Assembly (NCBI RefSeq): GCF_011326735.1 | Contig: NZ_JAANCN010000001.1 | Span: forward strand, 554,616 to 618,615 | DNA: 64,000 nt | Source of the DNA: Phycicoccus endophyticus | GTDB lineage: Bacteria > Actinomycetota > Actinomycetes > Actinomycetales > Dermatophilaceae | Reading direction: 5' to 3' | Shown: positions 28,061 through 36,738 of the stretch, in pieces | How the letters are laid out: each line of letters begins with the position of its first letter | How positions within the stretch are numbered: the first letter of the stretch is position 1 | Made by a program: the position numbers and the translations under genes | The notes under the pieces: model-generated | Databases searched by the model: none | What the model saw: only the letters and a program-made list of their open reading frames with translations | Told to the model about the DNA's origin: nothing

Positions 28061-28089
28061 TTGACTCGGTGCGTAAACGCTTTTACCTT
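28061..28089 (+). promoter_or_regulatory. promoter with overlapping LacI-type operator
   Basis: A -35 TTGACT (28061-28066), 17-base spacer and -10 TACCTT (28084-28089). The near-palindrome GTAAACGCTTTTAC (28073-28086; 12 of 14 positions symmetric, central GC step) covers the spacer and the first half of the -10. It is a typical LacI-family operator, so the LacI protein encoded at the end of this cluster is the obvious repressor. Confidence 0.72.
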
Positions 28090-28154
28090 TCTTCAGGATT
28101 TCCTCAGCGCCGAGGCACCGGCCGCGGCGCGCCCAGTGAAGATGGAGGCGGGCT

Positions 28155-29516
28155 ATGCCCCTGAACTCGACGCGCCGCGCCGCGGCGCTCTCCGGAGCCC
28201 TCGCGCTGGCTCTCGGCGTGAGCGCCTGCGGCTCGAGCGACAGCGACGCCGGATCCGACGAGACCGGAACCGAGATCGACTGCGCGCCCTACGAGGCGTT
28301 CGGCGACCTCGACGGCACGACGGTGACGGTCTACACCTCGATCACCGCGCCCGAGGACGAGCCGCACATCGCCTCGTACAAGCCGTTCGAGAACTGCACC
28401 GGGGTGACGATCAAGTACGAGGGCTCCAAGGAGTTCGAGGCCCAGCTGCCCGTGCGCGTCCAGGGCGGCAACGCCCCCGACATCGCCTACCTCCCCCAGC
28501 CCGGGCTGCTGCAGACGATGGTCGCGACGGGCAAGGTCGTCGCTCCGCCGCAGGAGGTCGAGGACAACGTCGACGCGAACATGCCCGACTTCAAGGAGTA
28601 CGGGACCGTCGACGGCACGTTCTACGCCGCGCCGCTCGGCGCCAACGTCAAGTCCTTCGTCTGGTACTCGCCGCAGATGTTCGCCGACGGCGGGTACGAG
28701 ATCCCCACGACGTGGGACGAGCTGATGTCGCTGACCCAGCAGATCGCCAGCGACAACCCCGACTCCAAGCCGTGGTGCGCGGGCATCGAGTCCGGTGACG
28801 CCACCGGGTGGCCGGCCACGGACTGGATCGAGGACGTCATGCTGCGCACCGCGGGTGCCGAGACCTACGACAAGTGGGTCAACCACGAGATCCCGTTCAA
28901 CGACGCGTCGGTCGCCGAGGCCCTCAACGAGGTCGGCAAGATCCTCAAGAACCCCGACTACGTCAACGGCGGGTACGGCGACGTCAAGACGATCGCGACG
29001 ACCTCCTTCCAGGACGCCGGGCTGCCGGTCCTCGACGGCTCGTGCTACATGCACCGCCAGGCCTCGTTCTACGCGGCGAACTGGCCCGAGGGGACCAACG
29101 TCGCCGAGGACGGCGACGTGTGGGCCTTCTACCTGCCGGCGATGACCGCCGAGGAGCACCCGGTGCTCGGCGGCGGCGAGTTCGTCGCGGCCTTCGCCGA
29201 CCGCCCGGAGGTCAAGGCCTTCCAGACCTACCTCTCCTCGGTCGAGTGGGCCGACGAGCGGGCGCGCACGTGCGGCAGCGGCGGCTGCGTCACGGCGAAC
29301 AAGAACGCCGACGCCTCCCTGCTGGAGAACCCCGTGGACAAGCTCTCCGCGGAGCAGCTGACCGACCCGAACGCCACCTTCCGGTTCGACGCGTCCGACC
29401 TGATGCCGGGCGCCGTCGGTGCGGGCACCTTCTGGAAGGGCATGACCGACTGGATCATCGGCCAGGACGACCAGACCACGCTGGACTACATCGAGAAGTC
29501 CTGGCCGAAGTCCTAA
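28155..29516 (+). CDS. aglE: ABC transporter substrate-binding lipoprotein, alpha-glucoside (AglE) type
   Basis: Extracellular sugar-binding protein of a family-1 carbohydrate ABC importer. The 453-aa protein has a lipobox GVSAC with lipid-modified Cys25, then a Ser/Asp/Glu linker, then a two-lobed maltose-binding-like fold (TVTVYTSITAPEDE, GGNAPDIAYLPQPG, FYAAPLGANVKSFVWYSP). CAGIESGDATGWPATDW resembles AglE-type proteins, so alpha-glucosides are a likely but unproven ligand. GGAGG precedes the ATG. Expression is set by the promoter/operator at 28061-28089. A strong hairpin separates it from the permeases. Confidence 0.85.
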   Translation: MPLNSTRRAAALSGALALALGVSACGSSDSDAGSDETGTEIDCAPYEAFGDLDGTTVTVYTSITAPEDEPHIASYKPFENCTGVTIKYEGSKEFEAQLPVRVQGGNAPDIAYLPQPGLLQTMVATGKVVAPPQEVEDNVDANMPDFKEYGTVDGTFYAAPLGANVKSFVWYSPQMFADGGYEIPTTWDELMSLTQQIASDNPDSKPWCAGIESGDATGWPATDWIEDVMLRTAGAETYDKWVNHEIPFNDASVAEALNEVGKILKNPDYVNGGYGDVKTIATTSFQDAGLPVLDGSCYMHRQASFYAANWPEGTNVAEDGDVWAFYLPAMTAEEHPVLGGGEFVAAFADRPEVKAFQTYLSSVEWADERARTCGSGGCVTANKNADASLLENPVDKLSAEQLTDPNATFRFDASDLMPGAVGAGTFWKGMTDWIIGQDDQTTLDYIEKSWPKS

Positions 29517-29548
29517 GGACCGGCCGCTGACCGGCCCACCGGTCCGTC

Positions 29549-29581
29549 CCGGGGGCGGGGCGCACACCGCCCCGCCCCCGG
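29549..29581 (+). terminator. intra-operon hairpin between binding-protein and permease genes
   Basis: Fourteen perfect pairs (CCGGGGGCGGGGCG / CGCCCCGCCCCCGG, five-base loop) in the 105-bp gap. It lacks a T-run, so partial termination or 3'-end protection is likely. Either would yield more binding protein than permease. Confidence 0.65.
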
Positions 29582-29621
29582 CCTCTCCGCTGAACCCAGC
29601 CCGACCCGAAAGGCGGACCGC

Positions 29622-30641
29622 ATGGCGCCCGTGACCCTCGCCGCCCTGCCCGCAACGATCCTGCCCGAGCCCCTCCTGCGCGCCGAGAGCGTCGGCGGCA
29701 AGTTCGCCCTCATGATCTTCGCCGTCGTCGTCTTCGCCGTCGTCTTCGGTCTGGTGCTCCTCCTGGCCACGCTCTTCACCGGCCGGCGCGGCGAGCAGGT
29801 GCAGGGCGCCCTCTTCGCCCTGCCGGTGGTCGGGCTGCTCGGCGTCGGCCTGGTCTACCCGGCGCTGCGCACGATCAACCAGTCCTTCAAGGGGCGCACC
29901 GCCGACGGGCCGTACTCACTCGAGAACTACGCGACGATGTTCACCTCGCCGGACCTGCTCGTCGTGCTGCGGAACACGGCGATCTGGGTGGTCCTCGTGC
30001 CCTTCCTCGCCACCGGGATCGGCCTGCTCTACGCGATCCTCATCGACCGGGCGCGGGGCGAGGCGTTCGCCAAGGCGCTGATCTTCCTGCCGATGTCGAT
30101 CTCCATGGTCGGGGCGAGCATCATCTGGAAGTTCGTCTACGAGTACAAGCAGACCTCACGCCCGCAGACCGGCCTGCTCAACGGCATCCTCAAGCTCCTC
30201 GGGTTCGAGACCCGACAGTGGCTGCTCGACGTCCCGCTGAACACGCTCATGCTCATCGTCGTCATGGTGTGGATCCAGGCCGGGTTCGCCATGACCGTCC
30301 TCTCGGCCGCGATCAAGGCCATCCCCGACGACATCATCGAGGCGGCCAAGCTCGACGGCGTCAAGGGCATGGCGATGTTCCGGTACATCACCCTCCCGAG
30401 CATCCGCTCGGCCCTCGTCGTCGTCCTGACGACGATCGGCATCGCGACGATGAAGATCTTCGACATCGTCCGGACGATGACCGCGGGGCAGTTCGACACC
30501 TCGGTCGTCGCCAACGAGTTCTACAACCAGATCTTCCGGTACAACGCGCCCGGGATCGGGGCCGCCCTCGCGGTGCTGCTCTTCGTGCTCGTCATCCCGA
30601 TCGTCGCGTACAACGTCGTGCAGATGCGCAAGGAGGCCTGA
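29622..30641 (+). CDS. aglF: sugar ABC transporter permease, AglF type
   Basis: Inner-membrane permease of the alpha-glucoside-type importer, 339 aa. It has an extra N-terminal membrane segment (residues ~27-52) before the usual six, and the EAA loop EAAKLDGVKGMAMFRYITLP near residue 243 that docks the ATPase. GAAAGG precedes the ATG. The downstream permease starts two bases after its stop, so the pair is co-translated. No ATPase gene is present; a shared MsiK-like ATPase encoded elsewhere is the usual solution in Actinobacteria. Confidence 0.88.
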   Translation: MAPVTLAALPATILPEPLLRAESVGGKFALMIFAVVVFAVVFGLVLLLATLFTGRRGEQVQGALFALPVVGLLGVGLVYPALRTINQSFKGRTADGPYSLENYATMFTSPDLLVVLRNTAIWVVLVPFLATGIGLLYAILIDRARGEAFAKALIFLPMSISMVGASIIWKFVYEYKQTSRPQTGLLNGILKLLGFETRQWLLDVPLNTLMLIVVMVWIQAGFAMTVLSAAIKAIPDDIIEAAKLDGVKGMAMFRYITLPSIRSALVVVLTTIGIATMKIFDIVRTMTAGQFDTSVVANEFYNQIFRYNAPGIGAALAVLLFVLVIPIVAYNVVQMRKEA

Positions 30642-30642
30642 C

Positions 30643-31605
30643 GTGAGCACCCTCGAGCCCACCGCGCTCCCCGACAAGGTCAGCGAGGAGATGGAGCAGA
30701 CCACCCACCCGGGCCGGCCGCGCCGCCGCCGCCGCCGCTCCGCCGCCGGTGACGCCGCGCGCGCGGTCACCTCGCCGTGGGCCTCGCTCGTCGCCGTCGT
30801 CATCGCCGTCCTGTGGACCATCCCGACCATCGGGCTGTTCGTCACCTCCTTCCGCAGCCAGCTGGACATCCAGCGCAGCGGCTGGTGGACCTCCTTCCTC
30901 CACCCGGGCGACTACACGCTCGACAACTACACGCAGGCGCTGTCCTCGACGAGTACCTCGAACATCGTCCAGGCCTTCATCAACACGATCGTCATCACCC
31001 TGCCGGCGGTGGTGCTGCCGATCTTCCTCGCCTCGCTCGCGGCCTACGCCTTCGCCTGGATCCCCTTCCCCGGGCGGGACGCGCTCTTCGTCGCGGTCTT
31101 CGCCCTCCAGATCGTCCCGCTGCAGATCGCGCTCGTGCCGCTGCTCGACATCTACGTCAACAAGCTCGGGTTCGGCGCCTCGTACTGGAGCGTGTGGCTC
31201 TCGCACACGATCTTCGCCCTCCCGCTGGCGACCTTCCTCATCCACAACTTCATGAAGGAGCTGCCCGGCGAGCTCATGGAGGCCGCCCGGGTCGACGGGG
31301 CCGGGCACGTGACGATCTTCTTCCGGATCCTCCTGCCCCTGCTCACCCCGGCGATCGCCGCGTTCGGCATCTTCCAGTTCCTCTGGGTCTGGAACGACCT
31401 GCTCGTCTCCCTCGTCTTCCTCGGTGGCACGCCCGACGTCGCGCCGATCACGGTCTTCATCGCGGCGCTCGCCGGCTCGCGAGGCAGCGCGTGGTACCTG
31501 CTCTCCGCCGGTGCGTTCATCTCGATGGTCGTCCCCGTCGCCGTCTTCCTCGGCCTCCAGCGCTACTTCGTGCGCGGCCTGCTCGCGGGCGGCCTCAAGG
31601 GCTGA
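30643..31605 (+). CDS. aglG: sugar ABC transporter permease, AglG type
   Basis: Second permease subunit, 320 aa. The basic N-terminus (RPRRRRRRS) is followed by six membrane segments and the EAA loop MEAARVDGAGHVTIFFRILLP near residue 208. GTG at 30643 has AGGAGG inside the end of aglF. The stop is in the same frame as the LacI regulator that follows 30 bp later. Confidence 0.88.
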   Translation: MSTLEPTALPDKVSEEMEQTTHPGRPRRRRRRSAAGDAARAVTSPWASLVAVVIAVLWTIPTIGLFVTSFRSQLDIQRSGWWTSFLHPGDYTLDNYTQALSSTSTSNIVQAFINTIVITLPAVVLPIFLASLAAYAFAWIPFPGRDALFVAVFALQIVPLQIALVPLLDIYVNKLGFGASYWSVWLSHTIFALPLATFLIHNFMKELPGELMEAARVDGAGHVTIFFRILLPLLTPAIAAFGIFQFLWVWNDLLVSLVFLGGTPDVAPITVFIAALAGSRGSAWYLLSAGAFISMVVPVAVFLGLQRYFVRGLLAGGLKG

Positions 31606-31635
31606 GCCGCCGCCCGGGACGACGAGGAGGTCGCC

Positions 31636-32661
31636 ATCAGCACGATCACCGACGTGGCCCGGGCGGCCGGGGTCTCGGTCGCGACCGTCTCACGCGCCCT
31701 ACGGGGCCTGGACCGGGTCTCCCCCGAGACCCGCCGGCGCGTCCTGGCCGTCGCCGAGCAGCTGCACTACGTCGCGTCCCCGACGGCGACCTCGCTCGCG
31801 TCCGGGCGTACCCGGGTCGTCGCCGTCGTCGCGCCCTTCCTCACCCGGTGGTTCTTCGCGACCCTGCTCAGCGCCATCGAGAAGGAGCTGCGCGCCCACA
31901 GCCACCACGCCATCCTCTTCGACCTCGAGGACGACACCTACGACCGGCGGCTGCCGCTCACCCAGAACATGCTCTGGAAGCGGGTCGACGGCGTCATCAC
32001 CCTGAACGTCCCGATGGACCCCGAGGAGGTCGCCGTCGTCGAGCGGCTGGAGGTGCCCCTCGTCTCGGTCGGCTCCCCCGTGCCCGGACGGCCGTGCGTG
32101 CGGATCGACGACCGGGCGGCCATGCGCACCGCGGTCGAGCACGTCCTGGGTCTCGGGCACGAGCGGGTCGGCTACGTCGGTGTCGTCCCGGACACCGCCG
32201 CCCACGTGCAGACCCCCCGCGACCGGCTCGCCGCCTTCCGCGAGACGATGACGGGCGCCGGTCTGCCGGTGCCGGCCGAGTGGGTCCTCGGCTCGGACTG
32301 GACCGCCTGGTCGGCCGCCCACGACGCCCGGGCGCTGCTCACCGCCGGCCGGCGGCCCACGGCCGTGGTCGCCGCCTCGGACGAGATGGCCATCGGCGTG
32401 CGCGAGTGCGCCCTGCGCCTCGGGCTGCGCGTCCCGGAGGACCTCTCGGTCGTCGGGATCGACGACCACGTCCTCTCCTCGGTCCTCGGGCTGACGACGG
32501 TCCGCCAGGACGTCACCGCCCAGGGCCGGCTCGCCGCCCGGCTGCTCCTCCAGGTGCTCGCCGGCGAGGAGGTGCCGGCGCAGGACGTCGTCCTGCCGAC
32601 CGAGCTGGTCGTGCGGACCTCGACCGGCCCGGCGCCGTGCAGTGCGCCGCGGGTCAGTTGA
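31636..32661 (+). CDS. LacI-family transcriptional regulator with apparent ATC start
   Basis: Sugar-responsive repressor, probably of the adjacent importer. From 31636 the protein reads xSTITDVARAAGVSVATVSRALRG, the canonical LacI helix-turn-helix, followed by a periplasmic-binding-protein-like effector domain (residues ~60-330). The codon at the Met position is ATC. AGGAGG ends five bases before it, and no ATG, GTG or TTG lies in frame between the upstream stop (31603) and GTG at 31654. Starting at 31654 would remove helix 1 of the DNA-binding domain. I therefore annotate 31636. The 3' end overlaps the convergent permease by eight bases. Confidence 0.82.
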   Translation: MSTITDVARAAGVSVATVSRALRGLDRVSPETRRRVLAVAEQLHYVASPTATSLASGRTRVVAVVAPFLTRWFFATLLSAIEKELRAHSHHAILFDLEDDTYDRRLPLTQNMLWKRVDGVITLNVPMDPEEVAVVERLEVPLVSVGSPVPGRPCVRIDDRAAMRTAVEHVLGLGHERVGYVGVVPDTAAHVQTPRDRLAAFRETMTGAGLPVPAEWVLGSDWTAWSAAHDARALLTAGRRPTAVVAASDEMAIGVRECALRLGLRVPEDLSVVGIDDHVLSSVLGLTTVRQDVTAQGRLAARLLLQVLAGEEVPAQDVVLPTELVVRTSTGPAPCSAPRVS

Positions 32662-34105
32662 CCGTCTCGTCCCCGGAGAGGTCCTCGGGGTCGCGCAGGT
32701 AGGTGCGCTTTCCGAGGAAGGCCCGGTTGGCCAGCCAGGTCAGCACCCAGAGCACGACGCCGATGCCGAGCAGCCACGCGGCGATGACGTACTCGATCGT
32801 GTCCCGCCCGGTGACCGGGAGGACGAAGAAGAAGCACGCCACGGCACCGACGACCGGCAGCACGGTCGGGGTGACGAAGTGGTCGCGCTCGATGACGTCG
32901 CGCCGCAGCACGAGGACGGCGACGTTGACGATGGTGAACACCGCGAGCAGGAGCAGGGCCGTGGTGCCGCCGAGGGCCGCCACCGCGTCCCCGCTGTTCT
33001 CCGTGACGAGGACGACGAGGCCGAGGGCCAGCGCCGTCGTGAAGAGGATGGCGACCCACGGGGTACGCCGGCCGCGGTGCACCCACCCGAGGACCGGTGG
33101 CAGCACGTCCTGGCGGGCCATCCCGTAGATGAGCCGGCTCGCCATGAGCATGTTGATCAGGGCGGAGTTGGCGACGGCGAACATCGCGATGAACGGCATG
33201 ACCGACTCGATGGGGAAGTCCGGCATGCCGGCCGAGACGACCTTGGTCAGCGGCGTGTCACCCTCGCCGAGCTCGCCCACGGGCACGAGGGCGACGGCGA
33301 AGACCGCGACGAGCACGTAGATCAGCCCGGTGACCCCGATGCCGGTGATCATCATCCGGGGGAAGGTCCGGACCGGGTCGTGGGTCTCCTCGGCCATGTT
33401 CACGGCATCCTCGAAGCCCACCATGGCGAAGAACGCGAGCGAGGTCGCGGCGGTCACGGCCACGAAGACGCTGCGGTCCCCCGAGGTGTCGAAGACCGCC
33501 ACCCGGGAGAAGTCGGCCTGGCCGCCGGTCGCGGCGTAGACCCCGACGAGGATGACGAGCAGCAGCCCGGACAGCTCGATGCAGGTGAGGACGACGTTGG
33601 CCTTGACGCTCTCCCCGACGCCCCGGAAGTTGACCGCGGCGACGAGGAGCATGAAGGCGAGCGCGACGCCGAGGACGAGGCCGGAGCCCTCGCCCTCGAG
33701 GCCGAACCCGTCGACGAGGTTGGCCGCGAACGCCTTGCTCGCCGTCGAGGCCGAGGTGATCCCCGAGGACATGACCGTGAAGGCGACGAGGAAGGTCACG
33801 AAGTGGATGCCGAACGCCTTGTGCGTGTAGAGGGCCGCCCCGGCGGCGGTCGGGTACTTCGTCACGAGCTCGAGGTAGGAGAACGCCGTGACGAGCGCGA
33901 CGGCGAAGGCCAGCAGGAAGGGGGCCCACGCGGCACCGCCCACCTCACCGGCGATCTTGCCGGTCAGCGAGTAGACACCGGTGCCGAGGATGTCGCCGAC
34001 GATGAACAGCAGCAGCAGCTTCGGGCCGATGGCGCGGTGCAGCTCGGTGTCCTCCTCGCCCGAGACCGACCCGGCGCCGTCGGGCTCGCGGACCTGTGTG
34101 CTCAT
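32654..34105 (-). CDS. APC family amino-acid permease
   Basis: A 483-aa transporter with about 12 membrane segments and the APC opening LLLLFIVGDILGTGVYSLTGKIAGEVGGAAWAPFLLA near residue 30 (GTGVY unwound helix). AMVGFEDAVNMAEETHDPVRTFPRMM near 227 is the usual cytoplasmic loop. The substrate is unknown; amino acids or polyamines are typical. ATG at 34105. It converges on the LacI gene with an eight-base overlap and no terminator, so the transcripts must overlap antisense. The 102-bp gap to parE shows no clear motif. Confidence 0.87.
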   Translation of the reverse strand: MSTQVREPDGAGSVSGEEDTELHRAIGPKLLLLFIVGDILGTGVYSLTGKIAGEVGGAAWAPFLLAFAVALVTAFSYLELVTKYPTAAGAALYTHKAFGIHFVTFLVAFTVMSSGITSASTASKAFAANLVDGFGLEGEGSGLVLGVALAFMLLVAAVNFRGVGESVKANVVLTCIELSGLLLVILVGVYAATGGQADFSRVAVFDTSGDRSVFVAVTAATSLAFFAMVGFEDAVNMAEETHDPVRTFPRMMITGIGVTGLIYVLVAVFAVALVPVGELGEGDTPLTKVVSAGMPDFPIESVMPFIAMFAVANSALINMLMASRLIYGMARQDVLPPVLGWVHRGRRTPWVAILFTTALALGLVVLVTENSGDAVAALGGTTALLLLAVFTIVNVAVLVLRRDVIERDHFVTPTVLPVVGAVACFFFVLPVTGRDTIEYVIAAWLLGIGVVLWVLTWLANRAFLGKRTYLRDPEDLSGDETVN

Positions 34106-34207
34106 CGCGTGCTCCCCTCGCCAGGACGCCGCGGGTAGGCGTCGGTCGCACCACTGTGGCCCCTGTGGGCCGGCCCGGCAAGGCGCCGCGCGCGGGGCCT
34201 TGCCGGC

Positions 34208-36334
34208 TCAGGCGTCGATCCGCTCCCGGTCGAGGGACTCGGCGCCCTCGATGATGAAGTCCTTGCGCGGGCCGACCTCACTGCCCATGAGCAGCTCGAA
34301 GACCCGGGCCGCCGCGTCGACGTCGCGCAGCGTGACCTTGCGCAGGGTGCGGTGGGCCGGGTCCATCGTCGTCTCCGCGAGCTGGTCGGCATCCATCTCG
34401 CCGAGGCCCTTGTAGCGCTGCAGGGGCTTGGTCCGTCGGCCCCGCTTGGCCAGCGCCGCGAGCGTGCGGCGCAGCTCGGCCTCGGAGTAGGTGTAGATGA
34501 CCTCGTTGGCCTTGGCGCCCGGGTTGACCACCTCGACGCGGTGCAGCGGCGGCACCGCCGCGTACACCCGACCGGCCTCGACGAGGGGGCGCATGTACCG
34601 GAAGAACAGGGTGAGCAGCAGCGTGCGGATGTGGGCGCCGTCGACATCGGCGTCGGTCATGATGATGACCTTGCCGTAGCGCGCCGACCCCAGGTCGAAG
34701 GTGCGCCCGGAGCCGGCGCCGATGACCTGGATGATCGAGGCGCACTCGGCGTTGCCGAGCATGTCGGTGACCGAGGCCTTCTGGACGTTGAGGATCTTGC
34801 CGCGGATCGGCAGGAGGGCCTGGTGGTCGCTGCTGCGGGCGAGCTTGGCCGTCCCGAGGGCGCTGTCGCCCTCGACGATGAACAGCTCGGTGTGCTCGGG
34901 GTCGCTGCTGCGGCAGTCGGCGAGCTTGGCCGGCAGCGTCGAGGACTCCAGGGCCGACTTGCGCCGCTGGGTCTCCTTGTGCAGCCGGGCGCTGATCCGC
35001 GACTTCATCTCGGCGACGACCTTCTCCAGCAGCGTCGCCGCCTGCTGCTTGACCGGCCGCCGGGTCGTCGTGAGCAGCGCGGTCAGCTCGCGCTCGACGA
35101 CCCGCGCGACGATCTGGCGGACCGCGGCGGTGCCGAGGACCTCCTTGGTCTGGCCCTCGAACTGCGGCTCGGCGAGGCGCACGGTGACCACCGCGGTGAG
35201 CCCGGCGAGGACGTCGTCCTTGTCGAGCTTGTCGGTGCCGGCCTTGAGCCGGCGGGCGTTGGCCTCGACCTGCTTGCGCAGGACCTTCAGCAGGGACTGC
35301 TCGAAGCCGGCGATGTGAGTGCCGCCCTTGGGGGTGGCGATGATGTTGACGAACGAGCGGACGGTCGTGTCGTACCCCGTGCCCCAGCGCACGGCGACGT
35401 CGACCCCGCACTCGCGCTCGACCTCGGTGGGCGTCATGTGGCCCTGGGCGTCCAGGACGGGGACGGTCTCGGTGAAGGTGCCCGTGCCCTGGAGGCGCCA
35501 GACGTCGGTGACCGGGGCGTCGCTCGCGAGGTACTCGCAGAACTCCGAGATGCCGCCGTCGTGGAGGAAGACCTCCTCGGTGGGCTGCTCGCCGCGCTCG
35601 TCGCGCACGCTGAGGGTCAGCCCGGGGACGAGGAAGGAGGTCTGCCGGGCCCGGCCGAGGAGGCTCTCGAGGTCGAGGGCGGCGTCGGCGAGGAAGATCT
35701 GCGGGTCGGCCCAGTAGCGCACGCGCGTGCCGGTGACGCCGCGCTTGGGCTTGCCCACGACCTCGAGGTCGCTCGTGCGGGTGTACGGGGTGAACTCGTG
35801 GCCGGGGTCCTTGGCGCCGTGGGCGCCGGCGACGTCGGAGAACATGCCGGGCTCGCCGCGGCGGAAGCTCATCGCGTAGGTCTTGCCGCCGCGGTCGACC
35901 TCGACGTCCATCCGGGCCGAGAGGGCGTTGACGACGGACGCGCCGACGCCGTGCAGCCCGCCGGACGCGGTGTAGGAGCCGCCGCCGAACTTCCCGCCCG
36001 CGTGCAGCCGGGTGTAGACCAGCTCGACGCCGGTGAGCCCGGTGCGCGGCTCGATGTCGACCGGGACGCCGCGTCCGTTGTCCCGGACCTCGACCGACCC
36101 GTCGCGGTGGAGGATGACCTCGACCCGGTCGCAGAAGCCGCCGAGCGCCTCGTCGACGGCGTTGTCGATGATCTCCCACAGGCAGTGCATGAGCCCGCGG
36201 GAGTCCGTGGAGCCGATGTACATCCCGGGCCGCTTGCGCACCGCCTCGAGGCCCTCGAGGACCTGGAGGTGGTGGGCGGTGTACTCGGACGCGGACTTGC
36301 TCGTCGCGGTCTTCTTCGCAGCGGTCGCAGGCAC
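34208..36334 (-). CDS. parE: DNA topoisomerase IV subunit B
   Basis: ATPase subunit of topoisomerase IV, 708 aa. It has a GHKL ATPase domain (EIIDNAVDEALGG, then DNGRGVPVD, then GGLHGVGASVVNALS), a transducer domain, and a TOPRIM domain (FIVEGDSALGTAK, DADVDGAHIRTLL). The C-terminus is QRYKGLGEMDADQL. GTG at 36334 was chosen because TACCCT lies six bases upstream on the minus strand; longer in-frame starts upstream lack support. It works with parC, encoded 6 kb away on the other strand. Confidence 0.93.
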   Translation of the reverse strand: MPATAAKKTATSKSASEYTAHHLQVLEGLEAVRKRPGMYIGSTDSRGLMHCLWEIIDNAVDEALGGFCDRVEVILHRDGSVEVRDNGRGVPVDIEPRTGLTGVELVYTRLHAGGKFGGGSYTASGGLHGVGASVVNALSARMDVEVDRGGKTYAMSFRRGEPGMFSDVAGAHGAKDPGHEFTPYTRTSDLEVVGKPKRGVTGTRVRYWADPQIFLADAALDLESLLGRARQTSFLVPGLTLSVRDERGEQPTEEVFLHDGGISEFCEYLASDAPVTDVWRLQGTGTFTETVPVLDAQGHMTPTEVERECGVDVAVRWGTGYDTTVRSFVNIIATPKGGTHIAGFEQSLLKVLRKQVEANARRLKAGTDKLDKDDVLAGLTAVVTVRLAEPQFEGQTKEVLGTAAVRQIVARVVERELTALLTTTRRPVKQQAATLLEKVVAEMKSRISARLHKETQRRKSALESSTLPAKLADCRSSDPEHTELFIVEGDSALGTAKLARSSDHQALLPIRGKILNVQKASVTDMLGNAECASIIQVIGAGSGRTFDLGSARYGKVIIMTDADVDGAHIRTLLLTLFFRYMRPLVEAGRVYAAVPPLHRVEVVNPGAKANEVIYTYSEAELRRTLAALAKRGRRTKPLQRYKGLGEMDADQLAETTMDPAHRTLRKVTLRDVDAAARVFELLMGSEVGPRKDFIIEGAESLDRERIDA

Positions 36335-36346
36335 CTCCGCAGGGTA
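36335..36346 (-). promoter_or_regulatory. leaderless promoter of parE
   Basis: Minus strand TACCCT (36341-36346), six bases, then the parE GTG. No ribosome-binding site precedes the start. Confidence 0.5.
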
Positions 36347-36457
36347 GTCGTCCCCGCCGTCGCCCCCGGTGAGGCGCACCGCACGCCCCCAGGACGTCGC
36401 CTCGTCAACGCCCCCCGCCCCGCCCGTCTCGCTCCACCCCATCCCCCCGTCTCTCAT

Positions 36458-36548
36458 TCGACCAATAGGTCACGACAGGAACGTCACCGACGTGACCTAT
36501 TGGTCACTCAGGCGACAGGGAACGTCACCGACGTGACCTATTGGTCGA
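36458..36548. repeat. palindromic intergenic repeat (three copies of a 15-bp unit)
   Basis: Within the 404-bp divergent gap between parE and the DUF7455 gene, the unit CGTGACCTATTGGTC occurs at 36491-36505 and 36532-36546, and inverted at 36460-36474. The outer copies form a perfect 17-bp inverted repeat (36458-36474 with 36532-36548). The two direct copies belong to 32/33-bp direct repeats (36474-36505 and 36514-36546) that differ by one inserted G and include the small palindrome GTCACCGACGTGAC. The unit is AT-richer than its surroundings. It may be a REP-like element or multiple operators. The rest of the gap shows only the parE promoter and the DUF7455 ribosome site. Confidence 0.8.
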
Positions 36549-36738
36549 TTCGAGGACGGGGGGAGCGACGCCGGGAAGGTCACGATCTCGACACCACGCG
36601 GGCCGTTCGTGGCCCCCCTGCGCTCGGGGAAGCATCCGGCGTGCTTGACTGTTGGACGAGTCGCCGACCCGAGCCGACGATGCCGACCGGGCCGGTGACC
36701 GAGAGACAGCAGGACCGACGCGAGCCGAGGAGGCCGAC

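Noticed and set aside
36458..36548. CRISPR array
   Set aside because: Only three short units, one inverted, with unequal spacing and no cas genes nearby.
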